A DNA stretch of 12,374 nucleotides from Longimicrobiales bacterium (GTDB lineage Bacteria > Gemmatimonadota > Gemmatimonadetes > Longimicrobiales > Gaopeijiaceae), in the NCBI GenBank assembly GCA_028280205.1, contig JANQME010000285.1, forward strand, positions 1 through 12,374. The letters run 5' to 3'. Below the pieces are notes generated by a model. It made no database searches, was not told the origin of the DNA, and saw only the letters and a list, made by a program, of their open reading frames with translations. Every line of letters begins with the position of its first letter. The stretch's first letter is position 1. The translations under genes and the position numbers were made by a program. Below are positions 1 to 6,244 of this stretch, piece after piece.

Positions 1-119
1 GCGCCCCGAGGGGTCCGTGCCTGGGGGTGGGCCCTCTGCCCTTGCAGCGCACCCTAGCGCAAGTCGACGCCGGCTCTTGCCGGCGTGGTCGGGTGGACCC
101 GCCAATGGGCGCCTCGGGC
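1..119. other. Non-coding flank downstream of nadC
   Basis: The left edge, beyond the nadC stop codon, contains no credible coding region. It is rich in short GC inverted repeats, for example CCCCGAGGGG near positions 5-14 and the perfect hairpin at 67-86. I looked for a tRNA in both orientations and found no T-loop consensus or closed cloverleaf. I see nothing else in it. Confidence 0.5.
67..86 (-). terminator. Perfect 8-bp hairpin after nadC
   Basis: ACGCCGGC (67-74), loop TCTT (75-78) and GCCGGCGT (79-86) form a perfect 8-bp, all-paired stem with a tetraloop, 33 nt beyond the nadC stop codon. Its position and stability fit a transcript 3' end for the nadA-nadC unit. No U tract follows on the minus strand, so it is not a canonical intrinsic terminator. 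It could instead act as a 3' stabilising hairpin or a rho-assisted end. Confidence 0.4.
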
Positions 120-962
120 TCAACTCTCGAAGTCGAGTGCCACGTCCAGGGCGGGTGCCGAGTGTGTGAGCGCACCGATGGAGATCAGGTCCACGCCGGA
201 CTCGGCGACCTCGCGGACGGTTCCCTGCGTGATCCCGCCCGACGCCTCGAGCTGCACCCGGCCGGCTGCGATCTCCACCGCCTGCCGCATCTCGGAGGGG
301 GGCATGTTGTCGAGCAGCACCACGTCCGCTCCGGCCTCGATGACCGGCTGGAGCTCCTCGACCCGCTCGATCTCGACCTCCACGACCATCGAGTCGCCGA
401 CGTGCTCTCTTGCGCGCCGGACGGCTTCGGCCGGCGAGCCCACGGCCTCGATGTGGTTGTCCTTGATGAGGACACGGTCGTAGAGGCCCATGCGGTGGTT
501 CGCGCCCCCGCCGGCGACGACCGCCCGCTTCTGGAGCGCCCGGAGGAGAGGGACGGTCTTTCGCGTGTCGACGATCCGTGCCCCGGTGCCCTCGACCCGT
601 TCGACGAAGGCGCGCGTGAGCGTCGCGACGCCGGAGAGCTGGCCGAGGAGGTTCAGCGCGACCCGCTCGGCCGCGAGCATGGACCGCGCCGGGCCGGTGA
701 CGGCGGCGAGGTGTGTTCCGGCCGGCACGACGTCCCCGTCGGCCACGAGCGCCCCGACCGCGATCCCTTCGTCGAGGAGCTCGAAGACGCGCAGCGCGAC
801 CCCGAGACCGGCGATGCACCCCGGCGCACGCGCCACCAGGTGCGCGGTCGCGACCGCGTCCTCCGTGATCGTGGCGGCGGAGGTCACGTCGCCCGCGGAG
901 CCCAGGTCCTCCTCGAGCGCGGCCGCGAGCAGGTCGTCGAGATCGAGGGTGTCGTGCCGCAC
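120..962 (-). CDS. nadC: Quinolinate phosphoribosyltransferase (NadC)
   Basis: NadC condenses quinolinate with PRPP and decarboxylates the product to nicotinate mononucleotide, the entry to NAD from de novo synthesis; it acts in the cytoplasm. The 280-residue reading has the usual family length. It carries the linker motif ERVALN (about 99-104), the hallmark DTRKT (132-136) with downstream R141, GGGANHR (151-157) and LIKDNH (165-170), then LLDN (216-219) and the phosphate-loop segment LEASGGIT (238-245). A GTG at 962 is chosen as start because family similarity begins there (DLDDLL, ALEEDLG). The open frame continues upstream to 1436, but that part lies antiparallel within nadA coding sequence in another frame and looks like shadow. 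The nadA stop is 29 nt upstream, so the two are probably one operon. No strong Shine-Dalgarno is visible, which suggests translation helped by coupling to nadA. Confidence 0.95.
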   Translation of the reverse strand: MRHDTLDLDDLLAAALEEDLGSAGDVTSAATITEDAVATAHLVARAPGCIAGLGVALRVFELLDEGIAVGALVADGDVVPAGTHLAAVTGPARSMLAAERVALNLLGQLSGVATLTRAFVERVEGTGARIVDTRKTVPLLRALQKRAVVAGGGANHRMGLYDRVLIKDNHIEAVGSPAEAVRRAREHVGDSMVVEVEIERVEELQPVIEAGADVVLLDNMPPSEMRQAVEIAAGRVQLEASGGITQGTVREVAESGVDLISIGALTHSAPALDVALDFES

Positions 963-991
963 GGACCCGCCGGAGGCGACCGTCGGGTCGT

Positions 992-1969
992 TCAGACCGG
1001 GACGGCGAGCATGCGCTCGACCGCGACGCGGGCCCGGGCGGCGACCTCGGGTTCCACCGTCACCTCGTGCTTCAGGTCGCGCAATGCGTCCCGGATCCCC
1101 TCCAGGGTGATGCGCTTCATGTGCGGGCAGAGATTGCACGGCCGTACGAAGTCGGTCTCCGGCACCTCGGCGGCCACGTTGTCGCTCATCGAGCACTCGG
1201 TGACCATGACGACCTGACGGGGCCGGGCGTCCTTGACCCATCCGATCATCCCGGACGTCGATCCCACGAAGTCCGCCTCCTCGAGCACGTCGGGCGGGCA
1301 CTCGGGGTGCGCGATGATCCGGATGCCCGGATTCGCCGACCGGTAGGCCCGCAGCTCGTCGCCGGTGAAGCGCTCGTGAACCTCGCACGATCCGTTCCAC
1401 AGGATGATCTCGACGTCCGTCTGCGTCGCAACCCACCGCCCCAGGTACTGGTCGGGGAGGAAGAGGACGCGATCGACCCCGAGCGATTCGACGACCTGCA
1501 CGGCGTTGCCGGACGTGCAGCAGATGTCGGACTCGGCCTTCACCTCGGCGGAGGTGTTCACGTACGTGACGACCGGTGTGTCCGGGTAGCGCTCGCGCAG
1601 AAGCCGGATGTCGGCCGCCGTGATCGACTCGGCGAGCGAGCAGCCCGCCCGGAGATCGGGGATGAGGACCGTCTTGCCCTCGTTGGCGATCTTGGCGGTC
1701 TCGGCCATGAAGTGCACGCCGGCCATGACGATGACGTCCGCCTCGGTCTCGGTGGCCATGCGGGCCAGGGCGAGCGAGTCTCCGCGGAGGTCCGCCACGC
1801 CGTGGAAGATGTCCGGCGTCATGTAGTTGTGCGCGAGGACGACCGCGTTGCGGTCTTCCTTGAGTGCCTTGATCTCCTCGATGAGCGGGCCGATCGCGGC
1901 GATCTCCGCCTCCGGCACGATGCCCTTCAGGCGCTCGGCCGGTCCGGCGGACGGGGTTAGAACGGTCAC
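992..1969 (-). CDS. nadA: Quinolinate synthase (NadA), 4Fe-4S enzyme
   Basis: NadA condenses iminoaspartate with dihydroxyacetone phosphate to quinolinate, using an oxygen-sensitive [4Fe-4S] cluster; it is cytoplasmic. The GTG at 1969 gives 325 residues, close to known family members. The three expected cluster cysteines are visible: C110 (DLRAGCS), C195 ([11 protein letters not shown]) and C281 (NLCPHMK), with C278 an extra nearby cysteine. Substrate and structural motifs include AHNYM (46-50), [11 protein letters not shown] (84-94), [15 protein letters not shown] (135-149), LPDQYLG (171-177), HPECP (221-225) and GSTSGM (236-241). The frame stays open to 2068, but the extra 33 residues have no family character and cover the palindromic leader. 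A weak GAGAAG ribosome site precedes the GTG. nadC follows 29 nt downstream. nadB, which makes iminoaspartate, is not in this window. Confidence 0.96.
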   Translation of the reverse strand: MTVLTPSAGPAERLKGIVPEAEIAAIGPLIEEIKALKEDRNAVVLAHNYMTPDIFHGVADLRGDSLALARMATETEADVIVMAGVHFMAETAKIANEGKTVLIPDLRAGCSLAESITAADIRLLRERYPDTPVVTYVNTSAEVKAESDICCTSGNAVQVVESLGVDRVLFLPDQYLGRWVATQTDVEIILWNGSCEVHERFTGDELRAYRSANPGIRIIAHPECPPDVLEEADFVGSTSGMIGWVKDARPRQVVMVTECSMSDNVAAEVPETDFVRPCNLCPHMKRITLEGIRDALRDLKHEVTVEPEVAARARVAVERMLAVPV

Positions 1970-1982
1970 GGTGCTTCTCGGT

Positions 1983-2018
1983 TCTGTTACAGAGTCGGGC
2001 CTGAACTCTACGGCCCGA
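1983..2018 (-). promoter_or_regulatory. Two palindromes in the nadA leader
   Basis: Just ahead of the nadA start are an inverted repeat TCGGGCC (1995-2001), a 10-nt spacer and GGCCCGA (2012-2018), then a second palindrome TCTGTTACAGA (1983-1993, 5-bp arms around one base). Both are perfect. They lie 14-50 nt upstream of the GTG at 1969, where an operator or leader hairpin would be placed. A weak sigma-70-like pair (TTGCAC, 16 nt, TAGAGT) reads toward nadA from about 2032 to 2005 and would overlap the larger repeat. Neither palindrome matches a known NAD-regulator site (NrtR, NiaR, NadQ) that I can recall with certainty, so the function is inferred from position only. Confidence 0.35.
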
Positions 2019-2101
2019 ATCGAGTGGTGCAATACACCGGAGGAGGATCCAGGGTCGGCTCGTCGCACCTCTCGGAGCCCCGTTTCACGTCCGCGGGATC
2101 C

Positions 2102-3796
2102 TCAGGGGGACGAAGCGACCCGCGTGAACCGCATGTCGTACACACGGCCGAGCGAGAGAGAGAGCTCCGTCGCCCGTCCGGTCCCGTCCCGGCGGAAGCG
2201 AACGATGATCCCCCGTCCTTCGAAGGCATCCGGGTAGACCGGCTCGACGACGCGCGTGTCGTCGGGCCGCTGCCAGAGCTCCAGCGCCCCGTCCCGGGCG
2301 CGCACCACGAAGGTCGTCTCGGCGTCGTCGCTGTGGTACTTCCCCTCGAGGGCGGCGAGCGCTTCTGCGCTCGGAGACCAGGACTCGACCCGCTCGTATC
2401 GGAGCTCCGTGGACTGCCACCGCTCCACCCGGAAGCCCGCGACGGAGTCGCCCACCCGGTCGAACAGGTAGCGTTCCCCGCTCGTGCCGACCTCGAACTC
2501 CGTCTCCGAGAGCGGCAGGAGAGGTGTATCGTCGGCGAGGAGGACGCCTTCCCGCAGCGCGAGCCGGGGCGGCTCCCCGGTCACCGACTCGCGGTAGAGC
2601 CCCGCGTAGGGGGTCAGGTCGTAGCTCTCGGAGAGCGCCGCGAAGCTCGGCGGATCCGCCCGCCGCAGAGCCGAGCCCAGATAGGCGGCGGCGATACGAT
2701 TTCCGGTCCCGCCGGTCGGCACGTTCGATGCGTTGCAGAGCATCGCGACGGAGAGGCCCTGCTCGGGGTAGCGGCCGAGGAAGGCCCGGTACCCGGCGGT
2801 CGAGCCCGTGTGGGTCACGGAGCGCACCCCGCCGAGCTCGCCGTGCCGCAGGCCGCCCGCGTAGACGATCTCCGAGCCGTCGTTCAGGGCTCCGCGACGA
2901 TGCATGAGCTCCAGGAAGCGCTCTCCGGCGAGCCGCCCGTCGGTGAGCGCGGCGTTCCACACGCCGAGATCGCGAACGGTGGTGAGGATGCCCCCGTTGC
3001 CGTGCACGTATTCGATGGGGCGGTTGATCTCCCACCCGCCGGCGATCCGCTCGTATGCCGTGCTGCGGCCCGGGACGATCCGACGGTAGTCGTCGCGCCA
3101 CTGTGTGTCCTTCATGCCCAGCGGTTCGAAGATCCGCTCCTTCGAGAAGGTGGCGAAGGGCATCCCGCTCGCCCGGCTCACCACCACGGCGAGTAGGTTG
3201 TATCCGCTGTTGCTGTACGAGTACTCGTGCCCGGGCTCGAAGTTGAGCGCCGACTGGCGGCTCAGGACGTCCAGGACGTCGTCGTGCCGGTGGCTCCTCT
3301 CCTCACGGCCCCATCCGGAGATCGACGCGACCGAACCCCAGTCGCGGAGCCCGCTCGTGTGGGTCATGAGATGGTGCAGGGTGATGGTCCGGCCGTAGTC
3401 GGGCAGCTCGGGCACCCAGAGACGGACGTCGTCGTCCAGCGACAGGACGCCGTCGAGCACGAGCAGGACCACGGCGGCTGCGGTGAACTGCTTCGATACC
3501 GAGCCGCCCTCGAAGATCGTCGCCGGGGTGTTCGCGATCCCGTGCTCGAGATCCGCCATCCCGTACGCGCGCTCGAGCACGCGCTCGCCGAAGCGGTCGA
3601 CCCCGACCGCACACCCGGGAGAAGCGTCGTCGTCCCACGCCGCGAAGATCTCGTCGATCCGTTCCGCGGCGGCATGGTCGTTTTCGACGACCGCATCGGT
3701 CTGCGCGACGACCCTGGCCGGAAACACGACGAGCATCGCCCAGAACAGGGCGCCGGCCGTGACCGACGAAGGGCGACCTCCGAGAGACCGGTCCAT
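2102..3796 (-). CDS. Exported beta-lactamase-fold serine hydrolase
   Basis: This is a class C beta-lactamase / D-aminopeptidase-like (PF00144-type) hydrolase of 564 residues. An N-terminal signal peptide (about 1-31, hydrophobic 14-30, likely cleaved after VVA) sends it out of the cytoplasm. The catalytic triad of motifs is intact: SxxK as S99-V-S-K102, YxN as Y194-S-N196, and the KTG equivalent H329-T-G331. The active-site domain spans about 43-385. Residues about 390-564 form a separate beta-rich C-terminal domain, as in many penicillin-binding-protein-related esterases and peptidases. The ATG at 3796 is chosen because the signal peptide begins there; it lies 5 nt past the stop of the methyltransferase gene, so translation is probably coupled. 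Members include esterases, peptidases and carboxypeptidases; the substrate cannot be read from the sequence and antibiotic resistance should not be assumed. Confidence 0.9.
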   Translation of the reverse strand: MDRSLGGRPSSVTAGALFWAMLVVFPARVVAQTDAVVENDHAAAERIDEIFAAWDDDASPGCAVGVDRFGERVLERAYGMADLEHGIANTPATIFEGGSVSKQFTAAAVVLLVLDGVLSLDDDVRLWVPELPDYGRTITLHHLMTHTSGLRDWGSVASISGWGREERSHRHDDVLDVLSRQSALNFEPGHEYSYSNSGYNLLAVVVSRASGMPFATFSKERIFEPLGMKDTQWRDDYRRIVPGRSTAYERIAGGWEINRPIEYVHGNGGILTTVRDLGVWNAALTDGRLAGERFLELMHRRGALNDGSEIVYAGGLRHGELGGVRSVTHTGSTAGYRAFLGRYPEQGLSVAMLCNASNVPTGGTGNRIAAAYLGSALRRADPPSFAALSESYDLTPYAGLYRESVTGEPPRLALREGVLLADDTPLLPLSETEFEVGTSGERYLFDRVGDSVAGFRVERWQSTELRYERVESWSPSAEALAALEGKYHSDDAETTFVVRARDGALELWQRPDDTRVVEPVYPDAFEGRGIIVRFRRDGTGRATELSLSLGRVYDMRFTRVASSP

Positions 3797-3801
3797 CCGT
3801 C

Positions 3802-4617
3802 TCACGCCGCGGCTCCTCGCTCGAAGATGAAGAACATGTAGCGCTTGTTCTTCCTGAACTCGTCCGGGTCGATGAGGGGGCGCTGGCGCTCGATCTTGGC
3901 GATCGGCTCCCTGAGCAGCCAGCAACCGAGCTTGTATCCCAGAGGTCGCCGCTCTCTGAGCCGCTCGGTGGCCAGCTCGAGCCCGATTTCAGCGCGCCGG
4001 GCGAACTCGGTCGCGAGCTCCATGGTGGGTGCTGCAGCCTCCGTGAGGTCCCGCTCGGCGATCGGCCGGAACCCGTGCACGCACGCCGTCGTCAGAAAGG
4101 CGTCGAGGTCGTGGCCGCTCTTGCCGTGGATGCCCCGGGCTTCGGAGCGGCTGAAGAAGTCGCACACGATGAGCCGCCCGCCGTCGGCGAGGCACTCGTC
4201 CACCTTCGCGAAGACGCGCGGAAGAGGGATGTACTGGGCCGACTCGCTCATGATGACGCAGTCGTACGGCGCGGGGGTCTCGAAGTCCTGGAAGGTGCTG
4301 AGCCAGAAGGGGGCCGGGGATCGCTCCCGGAAGGCGCGCTCCTGAGCGGGGCTCGGAGACAGCCCCTCCACCTCGAAGCCGGCCTCGTGGAGGCGCGCCG
4401 ACATCACCCCCGTCCCGCACCCGACGTCGAGGACCCGGACCGCATCTTCCGGTACGTGCTCCATGATGTGGTCCTCGTAGCGGAGCTGAGCCCGCTTCAG
4501 ATTCTCGAAGGTCAACTCGTCGTCCGGGTTCCAGATGCCGTAGTTCAGACGCGCGAGGCCGAGAACCTCGCTGTAGAAGCGGAGCGCGCGGTTCTCTCGG
4601 GGGAGCTTCGATGCCAA
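3802..4617 (-). CDS. SAM-dependent class I methyltransferase
   Basis: The 271-residue product transfers a methyl group from S-adenosylmethionine to an unknown acceptor, presumably a small molecule, in the cytoplasm. The Rossmann core shows motif I VLDVGCGTG (62-70), the acidic end of strand 2 followed by GLSPSPAQ (85-92), motif IV-like YDCVIMSESAQYI (118-130) and the GGRLIVCDFF strand (146-155). The N-terminal NYGIWNPDDELTFENLKRAQ segment resembles that of tocopherol and glycine/sarcosine methyltransferase-type enzymes that act on small substrates, but this does not fix the substrate. The start is TTG at 4617 because a perfect AGGAGG (4628-4623) lies 5 nt upstream. The frame is open to 4704, but the extra proline- and arginine-rich residues look non-coding. 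A secreted serine hydrolase gene follows after 5 nt, suggesting a two-gene operon. Confidence 0.87.
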   Translation of the reverse strand: MASKLPRENRALRFYSEVLGLARLNYGIWNPDDELTFENLKRAQLRYEDHIMEHVPEDAVRVLDVGCGTGVMSARLHEAGFEVEGLSPSPAQERAFRERSPAPFWLSTFQDFETPAPYDCVIMSESAQYIPLPRVFAKVDECLADGGRLIVCDFFSRSEARGIHGKSGHDLDAFLTTACVHGFRPIAERDLTEAAAPTMELATEFARRAEIGLELATERLRERRPLGYKLGCWLLREPIAKIERQRPLIDPDEFRKNKRYMFFIFERGAAA

Positions 4618-4622
4618 ACAAG

Positions 4623-4628
4623 CCTCCT
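4623..4628 (-). promoter_or_regulatory. Perfect Shine-Dalgarno fixing a TTG start
   Basis: The minus strand reads AGGAGG, then CTTGT (5 nt), then TTG. This is the strongest ribosome-binding site in the window and it decides the start of the methyltransferase gene at 4617. A run of seven C (4629-4635 on the plus strand as G) sits immediately upstream of it. Confidence 0.75.
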
Positions 4629-4712
4629 GGGGGGGTGGAAGCTCGAACTGGGGAGGGAAGCTCCAAGCGTAACGTCGTGCTCGGGGCGGCGCGACCGCGG
4701 TCAAGGTACGCA

Positions 4713-4748
4713 GCGAAGCCCCGCCCGAACGGACCGGACGGGGCTCGC
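4713..4748 (-). terminator. Hairpin between repeat protein and methyltransferase
   Basis: AGCCCCG (4717-4723) pairs with CGGGGCT (4739-4745), and GCG (4713-4715) with CGC (4746-4748) after a single bulged A at 4716. This makes a 10-bp GC stem with a 15-nt loop. It lies about 53 nt after the stop of the repeat-protein gene and upstream of the methyltransferase gene. There is no clear U tract, so it may be a weak or rho-aided terminator. The remainder of the 4618-4800 gap shows no convincing promoter: a TTGACC near 4700 has no -10 element at proper spacing. Confidence 0.4.
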
Positions 4749-4800
4749 GTCGTACCAGGTGACTCGGGCGGGGCCGATCGCGGCACCGACCCGGGCCGAC

Positions 4801-6105
4801 TCAGTGCGAGAAGGACACCTCGGCGAAGTCGCTCCAGTCGACCTCGTACTGGCGACCGTCCGTGCGGATCGTGAGGCCGCGGTTGCCGCGGTCGACGTCG
4901 TTGGAGTCGGAGAGCTCGAAGCTCCGTCCGTCCTTGAGCGTCACCCTGGCGCCACGTCGGCTCTTCTCGATCCGCTCGATCTGCCCGAACTCGATGTGGA
5001 AGGCCACGTCACCGATCTCGCCGTTGAGCATCTCCCAGGTGTACGCCTCGTCGGCGTCCCAGACGATCGTGCCGGTGTAACGGTCGCCGAAGCGGTCGGT
5101 CACCGTGCCCTCGATGCGGCTGCCGCCGTCGAAGTTCACCGTTCCGACTTCGTCCACGGTGCCGTGGAACTCGACCCGGTCGAACTCGTCCCAGTCGAGC
5201 TTGACGGCACCGAGCGTGGCGTCGGAAATCTCGATCCCGCTGATGGAGCCGTCGACGTCGTTGGTGCCTTCCAGCACGTACTGCTCACCGTTGTGCAGCG
5301 TGACCCGCGAGGACCGGGCGCTGTTGCGCTCGATCGACGCGATGTCCCCGAACGGGATCCGCATGCGGCGTCCGTCGGTGTCCCCGTCCAAGATGTCGCC
5401 GGAGTAGATCTCGTCGACGTCCCAGGTCACGTAGCCGGTGAACTCGAGACCCGACCGCGTACGCAGCGTGCCGTGCATCCGGCTCTCCAGCGGCGGGGTC
5501 GATCCGGGTGCCTCGAAGTCCACGCTCTCCAGGTCGCGCCACTCGAGCTCGACCACGCCGCCATCGGACTCCTCAACGAGGAGCGCACGCAGCCCCGAGC
5601 CGAGATCGCTCGCGTTCGCCCGAAGCTCCATCCGCTCGCCGTTGCGTAGCGTGAAGGTCGCCGAGCTGCGGCCGGTGACGTCGATCCGGTCGACGTGTCC
5701 GAAACGGATACCGGAGACGCTCGACCCGCCGTGCCGACGGGGTTTGGTCGCGTCGAGCAGGTCGGTCCAGCTCCCTTCGTTGCGGTCCCAGCGCAGGTAG
5801 CCGGTGAACTCGGCGTCGTAGACGGTCGTGACCGTCCCGTAGAGCCGGTTGATGCCGGTGAGCGGAGCGCGCGCGGGCTCGACCTGGACGACGACGGGTT
5901 CGGGCGGGGCCGGCGGTTCGGGGGCCGGGATATCGACCACCTCCACGACGACCGGCTGGACTTCGCGGACCACCGTCTGCTCCGGTTCGGCGGTGGCACG
6001 GTTCACGAAGAGCCCGATGGTGATCAGCGCCGCCAGGAGCGCCGACCCGGTCACGACCGACAGGTTCTTGGCGTCCTCTTGCAGACCCGGTTCGTGCTCC
6101 TTCAT
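4801..6105 (-). CDS. Membrane-anchored protein with three WD-signature repeats, unknown function
   Basis: I do not recognise a named family. The ATG at 6105, with GGGAGG 6 nt upstream, gives 434 residues. The order is: short charged N-terminus (1-15), one transmembrane helix (about 16-34), a proline- and valine-rich stalk (about 41-82), then three homologous segments at about 89-198, 211-313 and 332-432. Each has G-T near its start (G90, G212, G333), a TG..(V/L/I).WD strand (W106, W228, W349), an FG.(I/V)..I strand, a (F/V)TL..G turn, and a closing W..(F/L)..V.F strand (W189, W305, W424). With a single N-terminal helix and few positive charges after it, the repeats are probably periplasmic or extracytoplasmic. 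They are almost all beta, which suggests small barrels or SH3-like folds and a binding or scaffold role. The gene stands alone between candidate terminators, and an ECF-like promoter precedes it. Confidence 0.8.
   Translation of the reverse strand: MKEHEPGLQEDAKNLSVVTGSALLAALITIGLFVNRATAEPEQTVVREVQPVVVEVVDIPAPEPPAPPEPVVVQVEPARAPLTGINRLYGTVTTVYDAEFTGYLRWDRNEGSWTDLLDATKPRRHGGSSVSGIRFGHVDRIDVTGRSSATFTLRNGERMELRANASDLGSGLRALLVEESDGGVVELEWRDLESVDFEAPGSTPPLESRMHGTLRTRSGLEFTGYVTWDVDEIYSGDILDGDTDGRRMRIPFGDIASIERNSARSSRVTLHNGEQYVLEGTNDVDGSISGIEISDATLGAVKLDWDEFDRVEFHGTVDEVGTVNFDGGSRIEGTVTDRFGDRYTGTIVWDADEAYTWEMLNGEIGDVAFHIEFGQIERIEKSRRGARVTLKDGRSFELSDSNDVDRGNRGLTIRTDGRQYEVDWSDFAEVSFSH
4810..5841 (-). 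repeat. Three diverged protein-level tandem repeats
   Basis: The three repeat units within the membrane-anchored protein occupy about 5841-5512, 5475-5167 and 5112-4810. Anchor residues recur with a spacing of 121-122 codons (G-T at residues 90, 212, 333; WD at 106, 228, 349). The units are clearly related in protein but diverged in DNA, so the duplication is old and selection has kept the fold. Repeats 2 and 3 share NDVD and DExY features most closely; repeat 1 is longer, with a small insertion (about 121-130) before its FG strand. Confidence 0.75.
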
Positions 6106-6152
6106 CCCTCGCCTCCCTGTCTGGTGTTCTTCGACGGTCCCCACGATACGCG

Positions 6153-6178
6153 TACGAGCGGAGCGACCTCGCGGTTCC
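6153..6178 (-). promoter_or_regulatory. ECF-sigma-like promoter of the repeat-protein gene
   Basis: On the minus strand GGAAC (6178-6174) is followed by a 17-nt spacer and CGTA (6156-6153). This matches the general layout of promoters read by extracytoplasmic-function sigma factors (GGAAC, 15-17 nt, CGT). The start codon lies about 48 nt further on, with a good ribosome site between. The match is short, so chance is a real possibility, and no sigma factor gene is in the window. Confidence 0.3.
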
Positions 6179-6207
6179 AGCGGCCGGTCCGCATCTCACT
6201 TCAGGAG

Positions 6208-6244
6208 ATTGGACGCGGCCATCGGGCAAATCGTTGCGTCCGAT
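6208..6244 (-). terminator. Hairpin directly after the S9D peptidase stop
   Basis: ATTGGACGC (6208-6216) pairs with GCGTCCGAT (6236-6244), nine pairs including one G-U, around a 19-nt loop. The stem begins immediately next to the stop codon of the peptidase gene at 6245. It may end or protect the peptidase transcript. No U tract is present. Confidence 0.35.

Noticed and set aside
1..119. Possible tRNA or small RNA at the left edge
   Set aside because: Only short GC hairpins are present; there is no T-loop, anticodon loop or full cloverleaf on either strand.
963..1436. Upstream extension of nadC to 1436
   Set aside because: The extra residues overlap nadA in another frame, and NadC similarity and normal length begin at the GTG at 962.
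2039..2046. Strong plus-strand ribosome-site look-alike GGAGGAGG
   Set aside because: No start codon follows at usable distance and no coding frame with family features lies downstream on that strand.
2102..3796. Antibiotic-resistance beta-lactamase
   Set aside because: The SxxK, YxN and HTG motifs define a broad hydrolase family. The extra C-terminal domain and length differ from classic AmpC enzymes, so resistance cannot be inferred.
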